NCBI GenBank assembly: GCA_946811185.2
Contig: OX328103.1
Span: forward strand, 31,428,266-31,492,265
DNA length: 64,000 bases
From: Hippopus hippopus
Lineage: Eukaryota; Mollusca; Bivalvia; Cardiida; Cardiidae
Reading direction: 5' to 3'
The position numbers and the translations under genes were made by a program. Under the pieces are notes generated by a model that saw only the letters and a list, made by a program, of their open reading frames with translations, did not search any database and was not told the DNA's origin. Shown here piece after piece: positions 47,093 to 58,231 of this stretch (the first letter of the stretch is position 1; each line of letters starts with the position of its first letter).

Positions 47093-48004
47093 AAACAAGA
47101 GGGCCATGATGGCCCTGTATCGCTCTACTGGCTAATAAGTCGGAACACTACAAGCCAAACATTACAATACTTGGCCAATTGGTTTTAGACTCTCCTCTTG
47201 GTAGATGCCCACTAGATAAAGCTACATGCAAAATTTGGTAGCCCTAGGCCTTATGGCTAGGTACGAGTAGATTTTTAAAGTTTTCCCTATAAAAACCCAT
47301 GTTAAATCTGTGGCCCCCGGGGCGGGGCCAAATTTAACCCCAGGGCTATAATTTGAGCACCCTTGGTAGAGAATCACTAGATAAAGCTACATGCAAAATT
47401 TGGCAGCCCTAGGCCTTATTGCTAGGTACGAAAAGATTTTTAAACTTTTCCCTATATAAGCCAATGTAAAACTTGTGACCCCCGGGGTGGGGCCAAATTT
47501 GACCCCAGGGCTATAATTTGGGCACTCTTGGTAGATGCCCAATTGATAAAGCTACATGCCAAATTTGGTAGCCCTAGGCCTTATGGCTAGGTACCAGAAG
47601 AATTTTAAACTTTTCCCTATATAAGCCCATATAAAACTTGTGACCCCTGGGGCGGGGCCAAATTTGACCCCAGGGCTATAATTTGACGAAAGTTGGTAGA
47701 GGTTCACTAGATAAAGCTACATGTCAAATTTGGTAGCCCTGGGCCTTGTGGTTTCGGACAAGAAGATTTTCAAAGATTTTCAATATTTTTCAGTTTTGTT
47801 GCCATGACAACCAGAGATTTTGAAGGAATCAAATTTTTTCAAAAAATTCTGAAGAGGACCATGGCAGGATCATTTCTGTGAAGTTTCATCAAAATTGGAT
47901 GGGTAGTTTCAGAGAAGAAGATGTTTGAAATAAAAGTTAACGTACGCATGCACACACACCAGGCCATGACATAAGCCTGCTGGACTTCGGCCAATGGAGT
48001 TAAT
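47093..48004. mobile_element. Tandem-repeat-cored hairpin-ended element (about 180-bp units), upstream of AP1G1 exon 1
   Basis: 5' AACAAGAGGGCCATGATGGC, then CGCTCTACTGGC. Three and a half units with AAGCTACATGCAAAATTTGG, AGCCCTAGGCCTTATGG, GACCCCAGGGCTATAATTTG. 3' TGGACTTCGGCCAATGGAGTTAA. Its start lies 58 nt upstream of the exon 1 acceptor-side border. Confidence 0.8.
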
Positions 48005-48691
48005 AAAAGCACACCAAGTTTCTAGCTTTTCTGGTTAAAAAAGAAATTTAACAATGACTATTCATCCCCGAACCTATTTCCTGATAGACTTTTGGACTAT
48101 CACACCTTGGAACACTGAAAACAGATAATGAAACAGGACAGATTTTAGGCTCTGACACAGGAGAATCATTGACCAACAAGTCATAATTTTCAAGACTCAA
48201 AGTCAAATTTTCAAGAATCAGAACAAATTTATGTATTCTCAAGAACTAAAGCTTCAATTACATCTTATTCGTAAATGCTTTACTAGCTATGCATTCATAT
48301 TTTACATGTTTTTCATAAAATTATTAATTATACATTTTTTTCCATTTTCATTGTCAATAGAGTTTGTCATTTTGTCACTTATCACCAAGTAATGGGATCC
48401 TGCTAACAAAAGATTTTTCTTTTGATCTGATAGAGCCATTGAGTTCAGACCATATCTGCTTCTAGCAAGTAACTCAATACTTAGAGTTGACTGAGCTATT
48501 GTAACCAGCCAACCCGTTAATTTAAATTCATAATGGTAGATTGAGGATAAGAGAAACATTTATACTTTCAGACTCAAAATCTTTGTCCATCAATCATACT
48601 TAGTAACTTTACATAATCTCAATGCCCTCCTGGTCTTCTTTTACCAATTTAAGAAAATGCAGTGATAACAGGTAGTGTAGATGTCAAGAGG

Positions 48692-48880
48692 TCTGGGTAG
48701 CTCAGTGGCCAGTGCACTCACCCTGTAAGCGAGGAGTCCTGGGTTTGAGTCCCTTACCGGCCACACTCTTTCTCAGAGACTCCAACAGGCTTACTTTAAA
48801 ATGGTGGCAGATGTAGATGCAAGGACCAAAAGGGGTTGACTAAAACACGGAACCATCCGATACGATACGGAACAGAAATA
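48692..48880 (+). mobile_element. tRNA-derived SINE
   Basis: Plus-strand head: TAGCTCAGTGG (A box), a CTGTAAG anticodon-loop-like stretch, GGTTTGAGTCC (B box), then a non-tRNA body. Acceptor-stem ends do not pair well, so not a functional tRNA. Confidence 0.6.
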
Positions 48881-49069
48881 TACTATTTTGCAGAACTTGA
48901 TACAATGCGGAATAGCATATAGAGTAGTGCTGGCTTAATCAATTAACGACATAATGAGAGATTATGAATTAGTACAGAAATTTTTTTTTTTAACATTGCA
49001 GCATTTCTTGCATTGTTGTCATAATTTTTTCTATGATGTTATTATATAAAATGGCTCAGGCCGAGATAC

Positions 49070-49417
49070 ATGCGAATTATATCAGAAAAAGGTCTTTGTC
49101 GCCTGGAAATGTTCCAAACGGAAAAGTGTACCTGCCCTGCATCTCCTAAATGTTTGCATATAGCAGCTGTTAAACTCAGTTTAAAAACGGATGTGGAGGT
49201 CAATTCCAAATCTCTCTACATTTTTTTAAAAATAGTTCAGAATGCTCAACAAAAGAGAAAGAAGGCAGGTAGAAAAGCACCTAGACCTAGTAAATGTACG
49301 GTAAATGCTTTGCCAGATGCTGAGAAAACCCCCATACATGTGTATGTAGATAGCAGTACAGGACCGATACATGGTAACTCAGATACAGGTCCGATACAAG
49401 ACGATACCAAGTCCTAA
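49070..49417 (+). pseudogene. SWIM-type zinc-finger fragment, probably transposon-derived
   Basis: 115-codon frame. CTCPASPKCLH fits the SWIM zinc-binding pattern (CxC, then CxH), followed by AAVKLSL and a basic KRKKAGRKAPRPSK stretch. SWIM fingers are known near the C-end of MULE/Zisupton-like transposases and some host proteins. No catalytic region or intact upstream frame is visible, and the sequence around it is repeat-rich. Likely a broken C-terminal piece; host origin cannot be excluded. Confidence 0.5.
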
Positions 49418-49670
49418 TACAAGATGTGGAAATCACTATAGAACCCAGTATAACCGACAGCTCACTTGCTTGTGATATAGAATACAGCTGTTGTGATTGG
49501 CATTGCGTAACACTACCTATACAGCTTGATTTTGCAAAACATAGGGCACTATTTATTCAAATCTTCTATCGGTCTCCTGAAAGGGGAAGGGGAAAGGGGT
49601 TTACTGCAACAAATATTGGTTGTGAGGAGGAAGAATTCCAATAAAATATATTTTGATAAATTTAGAAATA

Positions 49671-50688
49671 CAGTCAAACCTGTCTTCAGCAAGCGGTCAT
49701 GGGCCCTTCCAAAATCGCTTGCTTAAGACAGGTGCTTGCTTAAAAGAGGTCGGTCATGCAAGATAGTCTCCGGGTCATCTTTTCGAAGTCTGATCACTTC
49801 CATTCTTTGTTCTAATGTCAACACTTTTCTCTTAGTACAAGTAGTTGAAGCCATAATTCCAGTTTAGATATTAACAGTCTTGAGTCAATAATACAATAGA
49901 CAGATCATAGGGGCAAAACATATGGAATATGCATCTTTGGTATAATCACCAATCAAAATAACAGAATGGTCGAAAGATGATTGGGCAAAAAGATCAAACA
50001 ATCGTAAATTTACTGGTCAATTAAAATGAGACATATTCATCAATTAAAATTAATGTAATCAAGGACAGTTTCTCAATCACACAGGCATAGATAATTATTA
50101 ATAATAATTTGGGTGCAATCAGTCATTAGGACAGTTTTCTTTAATCATTTCTCACCTTTTAGAAAACTGCAAACTAACAAAATGTCGGCGCTGGTTCTTT
50201 ATGTTATGTAATGATTAAATCGAAAGTAGAAAAACATTTTTGATTGTCTGACTCGGGTAATCTACACGTGATTTCAAACTTTAAAATTGTGACCAAATCG
50301 GGTCTAATAGCTTACGAAAATCATCAATTGCATCAAGATAATACATTCTCATGGAAACCAGGTTATATGCAAACACCTGCAGATTGGCGACGCGTGTATA
50401 TGATTAGTCAATGTTGACACTTTAGTTGTTAATCCGAAAATGGTTGGACGTGATAACTACACTTCGTGTGAAATTAACTTGGCAGTCGGACTTCCGTCGG
50501 TTACTGGCCGCTTAACTCCGGGGCATTTTGGAAATTGGGACACGATTTCGGTGGCCGTTGTGTGAGTTTTAAAGGTGCTTGTTGAATAAAGGTTCAATCT
50601 AGAGTAAAACTGAGTGGGGAGACATGGAACTGTCTGTTAAACGGAGGTTCACGCTGAATGGAGGTGGCCAGATCACCAGGTTTGACTG
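49671..50688. mobile_element. pogo/Tc1-like non-autonomous transposon (1018 bp)
   Basis: Ends CAGTCAAACCTG and CAGGTTTGACTG, perfect complements, flanked by TA both sides (49669-49670, 50689-50690). Near both ends are words about runs of GGTGCTTG / AGGTTC. No transposase. Confidence 0.8.
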
Positions 50689-50698
50689 TACTATGGTG

Positions 50699-50718
50699 GT
50701 TTTTTTTTTTTTGTTTTT

Positions 50719-50749
<31 letters not shown>

Positions 50750-50750
50750 G
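50699..50750. repeat. Poly-T then 22-base poly-G run
   Basis: About 28 T with one G, then 22 G. Lies directly after the pogo-like element. G-quadruplex-prone; length likely approximate. Confidence 0.9.
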
Positions 50751-50925
50751 TTCCGTATAACTTTGTATCGGAACATTGTCTTGTTCCGTGAAGTAGAAGT
50801 ATTCCCACTAGCTTTTTATTTCAAGGGTACACTTACTCTCTGGGCTGAAAATCTTGGGGCAAGATTTAAACTTGGAGAGTATGGCAATAATGGTTTCCAA
50901 CTAGTGGCAAGCAATCAATATTGAT

Positions 50926-51158
50926 TTTTGTTTGTTTGTTTGAATGGTGTTTTACGCGGCTTTCAACATTATTTCAGTCATATCACAGCGACAGCTCACA
51001 TATTCATGTTTCCCTGGGTTTCACCAGTACTACGCTGGGGCTCTGAAGTGTCTTGCCCAAGGACGCCCCTGTGAAAAACCCAGTGGAGCCAGCGAGGCTC
51101 GAACCCGGGGCCTCCAGGTCACGGGTCCTACACTTTACCACTGAGCCACACAGGACCC
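50926..51158 (-). mobile_element. tRNA-derived SINE with 14-bp target duplication
   Basis: Flanked by CAATCAATATTGAT at 50912-50925 and 51159-51172. On the minus strand: GTGTGGCTCAGTGGTAAAG (A box) and GGGTTCGAGCCTCG (B box), then a body ending in an AAACAAACAAAC tail. Complete and young-looking. Confidence 0.88.
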
Positions 51159-51249
51159 CAATCAATATTGATGATTTGCAGCATAGGAAATTGTTTTATA
51201 CAGATACTTATACAAATCTACTGCTTAAAGTCTTTAAAAAAGCTGATTA

Positions 51250-51480
51250 GGCAGTCTGAAGTGACTGATTTGAGAATGTCAAAGTGACATCTTGTGACAC
51301 ATGTTTTCGCGTTTTTGGCAGCAATCTATTTTTCATGTCAATTAAATTTTGGATAGGCTTTCGCGCATAATTTGACACAAATTTGTCAATAAGGGTAACA
51401 AGTCACTTTAAAACCTGTCATTTTAAACTAGATAAGCGTAGATTGCTAAATGTCGATTGCTCTCCTGACATTTTTCAAAG
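51250..51480. repeat. Second copy of an internal block of the 17610-18787 element
   Basis: CAGTCTGAAGTG, ATGTTTTCGCG, TCAATAAGGGT, CAAGTCACTT, CCTGTCATTTTA match in order with 18045-18235. Borders not found. Confidence 0.6.
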
Positions 51481-51949
51481 ACAGACAGAAACATGCATCA
51501 TTGCAGGATGCCCGTACGTAAAATAGAATAGTTCATTCACATGTAAATGTTGTTGTGTGTACTGCAAGTGTTTATGACAATCCTGCGTGTACAATAGAAA
51601 GGTATAGGCCTACGCTTGTGTAGATCTCGTTTAAAAAGATGAGCAAAGGGAATTCAGAATTGAGAAAGGAAAGTCGGCAGGAAATGAGGAAAGTCCCAGT
51701 ATTGTCTATTCCCTCCATGTTTTTTCTTACGTATGGTTTCGTGTGTTAATATTTCTTACATGAATTTTAATTTTGTAACATGATTTAGGCAGGAATTTGC
51801 ACAAGTGGGAACAATGAGTAGTACTTTTAAATTCCTTATCATATCGGTTGGCTCCATGTTTCAGGCATCCTAGACCAAAGGTGTCTTTGGAACCTAAGGT
51901 GCTGGGTATCTCCCAAAACTCTGAAGGAGAGGGAGTGCAGGGCTAATCC

Positions 51950-52045
51950 ATAGCTTGAATGTAGAGCAGTTCGGGTGACTCAGAACACTTGCCTTGTTTG
52001 GTGTCTTGGGTGCAAATCCATACCAGCCGCATATTTCCCAATACA
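51950..52045. repeat. Possible tRNA-like SINE head, diverged
   Basis: Plus strand gcagttcgggtgactcagaa and gtgtcttgggtgcaaatcc recall A and B boxes, but spacing and stems are poor. Confidence 0.3.
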
Positions 52046-52059
52046 GATTTACTTGAGCA

Positions 52060-53430
52060 GGTTTGTAAGATGATAAATTTTGTAAAAACAATTTTAACAG
52101 TGAGCAGGGGTGGCAGAGTCAATAGAAAGAATCAAGAAATTTTCATTCTTGCTTGTTCCTGGAAAGTAAATATTTGCCTTTCCAAAATGTCAATAACTAA
52201 AACCTAGCACTCACTAACAGATTTGCATTTGAAGAGGATGGATGATTCTGAAAGACAGTGCAACCTTGCTTGATGGTGCTTCGAAGTGGGTGGGGTGTCT
52301 CATTTGTGACGTGTCTGTCAAAATACAGAACCGCTAAGACAAATGCATCATTGCCAATTAAGTTTCTGAAAATCTAGCAATAACCTTGGACAAATCATTT
52401 TGCTAGGAAATATCTATGATGCGCGTGTAATTAATCCCAGTAACAGTTTGCGGGCGTATTTACCAACCGGCAACGAGCAAAACTTTGTGACAACGGACTG
52501 ACAGGAAGTGATAGGGAAAGGTATGGCCAGGTAAACAAACAAAATCTTCGCCACTTCATGATAATTTGGAATGAGCAACAACTCCATAATTTACCAGCAT
52601 TGTCGTTCTAATGATCAAGCTTGCAGAGCTACCAACACAAATGCCGTATACAGCTGTCAGAAGGTTGATGGGATCTAAATTCAATACACAAGATATCCAA
52701 AATGGCGGCCCTCTAGTCGAATTACCATTTTTAAGACGCAGAAAATAGTCCAAATTTAACATTCCATCTCCATATTTCTTAAAGCATAATCTACCTCAAT
52801 TTTTTTCGACATCGGAGTAATTTTATAAATTCTACATGTTTATGACACCTTTGCAAAAAATATATATATATAAATTGTTATTCTGCGCGACATCATAAGT
52901 CACAATTGAGAAATAGTTCGACAGGTGGTAGTGACGTCATCGTTCAGTCTGCAAAATTCATTGATACGCCATGGCAAAAAGCCGCACTGCAGATTAATTA
53001 AAGAAATCCATATTCCCCGTTTAATACTAAATGTGGAGCTGTCTCTAATGAGACATTTGACTACACGAAATCTTAAACATAAATGCATAAATTTTATGCA
53101 TTAAAAGTGTTCGAAAGCAATTAAAAGTATGATAAGGTACCCGATTCAAGCCGGTGAGTAGGCCTCCTAGGCCTGAAAGAAAATATATATACTGTGCTTC
53201 ACAACGCTTTCTCTTTCTTTCTCTCACTCTCTTCTTTGTCTCCGTAGCCCGAAGGCTGGTTTTCACCCTATACTTCCCCTAACCGATTCTCATCCCCTAC
53301 CCCGGTCTGTAGCTTCCCCTTCCTTACCAAGTTACCATGGTTCTAAAACTGCAAAAGTCTCTCTCTCTTCTCTCATCCCAATTAGGCCTACATATATGTA
53401 TGTCTATACAGGCCTCTAACCGAGTCTCTT
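52060..53430. other. Upstream of AP1G1; possible promoter zone, not resolved
   Basis: No coding frame. Contains an AAAATGGCGGCCC word near 52698 (YY1-like, common near animal start sites) and a short (TA)n. I cannot place a start site. Confidence 0.2.
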
Positions 53431-53433
53431 TCT

Positions 53434-53535
53434 CTCTCTATCTCTCTCTCTCTCTCTCTGTTTCTCTCAAGTCTCCCCCTGTCTGTCCGTCCGTCCGTCC
53501 GTCCTTCTGTCTGTCTGTCTGTCTGCCTGCCTGGC
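53434..53535. repeat. TC / CCGT / CTGT compound microsatellite
   Basis: (TC)n to about 53480, then CCGT units, then CTGT and CTGC units. Confidence 0.93.
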
Positions 53536-53734
53536 TGTCCCTGCCTCCCTCCCAGCATTAAGATGCAACTTACCACAGATGCAGAATTATCCAGCAATAG
53601 TCCGAAATACTCAAACATTTCACTTCTAGGATTGGAGACGAAAGAGATCAAATAAATTTCCAGCAAGAAACATGAACCTCATCTTAATTTCAGGTATAAA
53701 ACCGCAAGTAATTATTTTCTATCTTAGTGGCGTC

Positions 53735-53812
53735 AGCGGACAGTGTAGAGCCAAGATCAGACTGCTTACATACGCAATTTGATCTTGATTCTACACTGTC
53801 CGAGAATTTGTA
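53735..53812. mobile_element. Family B hairpin element
   Basis: GCGGACAGTGTAGAGCCAAG pairs with CTTGATTCTACACTGTCCG; loop region eroded. Confidence 0.8.
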
Positions 53813-53941
53813 AGAGTTCCTGGCAAACTAACGTAAACTCGTACACATTTGCATTAATTTGGTCATTCATATATACAAAACGAAACAAAAATGTCCACTT
53901 TATCAACTCTTTCACTGCCAATGTTGTTATACATAGCTTTT

Positions 53942-54009
53942 GCGGACGATGTAGATCAAGATCAGACTGCACAAAACATGCAGTCTGATCTTGGATCCAC
54001 ACCGTCTGC
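53942..54009. mobile_element. Family B hairpin element
   Basis: GCGGACGATGTAGATCAAGA ... TCTTGGATCCACACCGTCTG; inner GATCAGACTGCA/TGCAGTCTGATC perfect. Confidence 0.85.
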
Positions 54010-54248
54010 TCACTGATGCTAATGTTCAGCCAGAATCAGGTTCGTATGAAACGATAAAGATACGAATAGACCTCGAGAAAAGTCCGATCCATGTAATCGG
54101 CAGCGACAGAGTTTACAACCTATAGAGCGCTGAATTTATAAACCCTGGTCATGCCGAATTCAAGTTGTTGACGATAACCAAAATTAATGTTGTTCAATTA
54201 GCTGACATTGAGTCGGGTTTATATGACCGACATTACAGATATAGAGCA

Positions 54249-54365
54249 ACGGAAAGTGTAGAGCAAGATAAGACTGCACGTATGTGCAGTCTGATCTTGC
54301 TCTACACTCTCCGCAAAGTACGTCTTAAGGCTGATCTTGCTCTACACTCTCCGCAAAGTACGTCT
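54249..54365. mobile_element. Family B hairpin with right arm duplicated in tandem
   Basis: Arms carry TAGAGCAAGAT and ATCTTGCTCTA where the consensus has GATCAAGAT and ATCTTGATC: matched change. The right arm plus CCGCAAAGTACGTCT is repeated at 54331-54365. Confidence 0.85.
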
Positions 54366-54369
54366 TTGA

Positions 54370-55925
54370 TCGCGAAGGGCAGGATAAGCGTTAATTTAAC
54401 CACTTCAGATTGGAATACAAGCCAAACTATTGCAATTTTAAGGTCGTCATGATCAGAATATGTTACGAAATAGTATACGGTATATATCCAAAATAAAAGT
54501 ACTCTTTCTGTGCAGTCTGATCTTCATCTAAGCTGTCCACAACAGCAAGTTAAGCTATTCTTAACGTTCTAAGGGTTAAGTTAGCCACCAAGGGCCCAAT
54601 ATGCATTGTCACACCCGAGATAATTATGATAGAAATGCTACCGTATGACAAAGTTATACAGAAGGCAGTAGATCTGGGCCATGCTCACATATAACAATGA
54701 AATCATCCAGACCTAAAAAATTAAAAATATCATTTATGATTACGAGAGATTAAGGACATTATCTTGTCCAGTTCCATGTCCCGTATTGTACCAGTTTCCT
54801 TATATGTCAAATGAGATGTTGACGTTAAAGTAAATCTGGGAAAGGCCTAGCCTACTGACCTAGATTCTGTTGTTTGACGTGCGAATTGACGTAATATTCG
54901 TTTATTCTGACCTTTCAATTGGTCCCACTTTTAATAGAAATGACATTTTGATCGCTTCCGTATGAAATCGCGAATTGAAAATTTCATTTCTTGTAGGATT
55001 GAGTATGACGGAGTTAGGTAATAATTGTGATAAATGATCTACGGAGGAAGTCGATTGTACTCGAAGCCCTTATCATCCTCGCATAAGTTCTGTTTTTTTT
55101 CTTGTCTGTTATTCATTCATGCTGACGGCATAAATTTGAATTTAACGCAAAAGTGACCTGGTGCAGAATGACAGAGTGGCTAAGTCAATCCTCCTTAACG
55201 ACGGCATTTTCCAACGACGAGCCGTACAAAGCAACAAATTTCCAAGAAAACCCTTCTATTGTTTTTACTTTATGGACTAATTTCTTATGCATTTTCTTCT
55301 TTTACGGTCTGGCTTAAAACATCGAATTCAGTTAAATATGTGTTAACAATCTCTTTTTTTTTTTCCAGAAGACACTTGTATTAAGACACTACCAGTGTTC
55401 GTCCGGGAACCCCCTTCAGTCTGAAAATAAATTAGATAGTGTTAAACAGCCACCTGTCTTTAGAGGTTATGTTTTATTTGTCCCTTTTGGTGACTGTAAA
55501 ACTCGTTACCAATCGACAACATTTTAGAAATTCAAAGTATTTTCCCGATGCAAATTAAATGTGACTAAATAACATTTATTGCTTTTGAAATGACAGATTT
55601 GCTGGTCACAAGCATTTTCTCCTTTCCAACAATGTTTAAATAAATGTTCTTCCTCAAGGTCATAAAAACAGGGGGATAAGAGGAAAAAGAAGGGAGAAAC
55701 TGTTCATTACGAACTTCAAAACCACACCCATTGGTCAAATATTATAATCACAGTCCACAATACAATTATTTACGTAAAGGAGCTTCAATGACCTACGTGG
55801 CTGTCATCTCTGCAGTGCGTGTGTATATACGTAGATCTATATTTCAGCGGCACTCTGGCAAAAAAGGGGTTGAATGCGTCTCTGTGATGCATTTTAGCCC
55901 TTGCGCTGCTAAGCGCGACTCACTG
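54370..55925. other. Intergenic, repeat scraps only
   Basis: A half family B arm (54509-54540) and a family A half copy (about 55500-55680, ttgctggtcacaagcattttctcc). No gene seen. Confidence 0.45.
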
Positions 55926-55931
55926 ACCTTT

Positions 55932-56000
55932 AGCGGACAATGTAGATCAAGATCAGACTGCACAGAACGTGCAGTCTGATCTTTGATCTACACTATCCGA
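55932..56000. mobile_element. Family B hairpin element
   Basis: AGCGGACAATGTAGATCAAG ... GATCTACACTATCCG; loop CAGAACG. Preceded by GCTGCTAAGCGCGACTCACT, a flank shared (inverted) with the copy at 57674. Confidence 0.9.
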
Positions 56001-57290
56001 TAGAGATATTCTTCTCCAAAAAATTTTTAGTCTGAAATAGCATTATTCGGGTTATATTATCGGCTTGAAAGTTTCATTTAAGTAATTTAGCAGGATAAGG
56101 GTTAACAGGCAAATAATTATATAATTATTATGGTTCCATAAAATCCACATTGTTTCACAACCGACTGGATCATTAGGGGGATCTGTCTTTTGAAAATGCA
56201 GAAAATTAGTAGTTCGATTTTTACAAACCTAAAATTTTGTCGTTTTGTAAAGATTTAAACTCTTTTTCAGTCATGGCATGGCGACAGCTCACTTATTAAT
56301 GCTTTTCGCAAATTTCACTAGTACCACTGGGACTCTGCAGTGCCTTGCTCGAGGACACACCAACGTGACTAATTAGTGTCATCAACAGGGCTCGAAATGA
56401 AATTTCCATGCAACAAATCCAATACCCAAAAACCGCCGAGCCCCAGAAATCCCGCTCTCTCCCACCCCGCTCAACTATAGAAATGTACCTGTGCGGAAAT
56501 TATTAAAGTGAAATTAAGCCATACGATGATCTTGTTACTGTCATCAAAATTTATCGTCACGATACACCGATGAATGGTAATGGTATCTACTAGAACAGCG
56601 ATCACAACAAGACGTGAATATCATAAATTACAAAGAGATATGCAAAAGGTAAAAACATTGAGCAAACAGATTTTACTGTGCCAAATAATGTAAATATATA
56701 CTATTCGTTATGAAATAAAAACGTCAGATTTATTTTGTCGTGCGATTCAATTTCAGGTACATTTCACTATAAACATTCAAATGGGTTTGACATCGACATA
56801 AGAACTCACCATAGTTGTATAGTTTTCTCCTTAATCTACTCTTCAAACAAAAACACACACATTTTGCCTAAATCCGCAAATTTTGAAATGTCATCTATTT
56901 TGCCTATGTATAAATAATTGTACACGATAACGCATAGGAGTAATTTTATGTATTGACCTTTATCATCCCGGCCATAAGAAACATATGGTGCTTTTTTTAC
57001 ATTTTAAATCAAGCTCAGACTGCACGAAGCGTGTCGTCTGATCTTGGATTTACATCAAACATTTTGTATCGGAATGTCTTCAACGAAACGCCCCTTAAAT
57101 TTTCATTTTTCGACCTGTTTTGACGAAGGGAGTAGCTCACGATATTTATTTAGTCTAAAGGTTTTGGCCTCATACTGTTGTCTCGGTGTTCTAAATTTAA
57201 CCATACTAACGACATGAGCGATTACAACGGGCATTTACGGGCGAAGTAGATCAAGATCAAACTGCACTAATAGTGTTCAAGAGAAAACAA
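56001..57290. other. Intergenic, with SINE and family B remains
   Basis: SINE-like body without tRNA head at about 56255-56400 (cagtgccttgctcgaggac). Single family B arms near 57013-57050 and 57244-57268. No coding frame supported. Confidence 0.4.
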
Positions 57291-57546
57291 ATGAGCCATG
57301 CTCTGTAAAAACGGGGTTAAATGCATCGACCCGGGTCAGCCTACACAATCTGCGCAGGCTGACCTTAGTCGGAACAGTTTGCTATTGGTAAATTTTCTGC
57401 TTGTCCAAGAACCACTCTACCTCATGATTCATTCGGTTGTCAGACAAAATGGGGTTTTATGGATCCTTAGTTATGTATAATGACTTGCTATGTACTATGC
57501 ATCAAGGAGATGCATAAACCCTTTTTTGCCAGAGCGCAGCTCCAAT
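57291..57546. mobile_element. Family C MITE
   Basis: ATGAGCCATGCTCTGTAAAA left, complement of TTTTGCCAGAGCGCAGCTC right. Confidence 0.8.
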
Positions 57547-57673
57547 AACTTACATTGGTAAGAGGTTTAACCTTTATTCTGCTAAATAACTAAAATGAAA
57601 TTTTTAATTCGATCGTAAAAACACAAATATTGCTATCTTAAAATAATGTTTTGAAGGAATAATATCTCCTTCT

Positions 57674-57739
57674 CGGACAGTGTAGATCCAAGATCAGACT
57701 GCACGTTCTGTGCAGTCTGATCTTGATCTATACTGTCCG
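57674..57739. mobile_element. Family B hairpin element
   Basis: CGGACAGTGTAGATCCAAGA ... TCTTGATCTATACTGTCCG, loop GTTCT. Followed by AGGTCAGTGAGTCGCACTTA, the mirror of the flank at 55905. Confidence 0.9.
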
Positions 57740-57830
57740 TAAAAGGTCAGTGAGTCGCACTTAGCAGCCTAAGGGTTAAAAGTTCTCACAAAATACCGAA
57801 CCGTGAACACCTGAGATCAAGATCCATATT

Positions 57831-58058
57831 AACCCTTGAAAGGCCTTATAAGCAGAGAATTTCCGGTTTTAACGAACTAAGCTTTTGAAAACAATGTGGG
57901 AAAGGAGAAAATGCTGGTAACCAGCATTTTCTCCTTTCCCACAATGTTTGTACCCTTTCAATGTAAAATTCCATCATTCCACACGGGTTTCATTCTTTGC
58001 GTGCAAATGCTTGCAATGGATGAGATCAAAATTTTGTTGTCTGGTGAAGGCTTGATTA
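57831..58058. mobile_element. Family A MITE
   Basis: Hairpin 57896-57950 has GGGAAAGGAG and CTCCTTTCCC, one base shorter in both arms than the consensus GGGAAAAGGAG / CTCCTTTTCCC. Confidence 0.85.
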
Positions 58059-58161
58059 ACAATTGTATCTATAAATATACAATGTAATAATTGTAATGTC
58101 CTAGTTCTAAAATCTTCTTCTAGCCATGTGATATACGAGTTCAGTGCCATATACGGTCTTT

Positions 58162-58231
58162 AGCGGACGGAATAGGTTCAAGATCAGACTGCACCGAAGG
58201 TGCAGTCTGATCTTGAACCTATACCGTCCGC
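58162..58231. mobile_element. Family B hairpin, arms changed together
   Basis: Left GACGGAATAGGTTCAAGATC, right GATCTTGAACCTATACCGTC: 33 of 34 positions pair, although both arms differ from the consensus GTGTAGATCAAGATC. Confidence 0.92.

Noticed and set aside
48692..48765. Functional tRNA gene
   Set aside because: A and B boxes are present but stems pair poorly and a SINE body follows. Same for 51058-51158 and 60291-60370.
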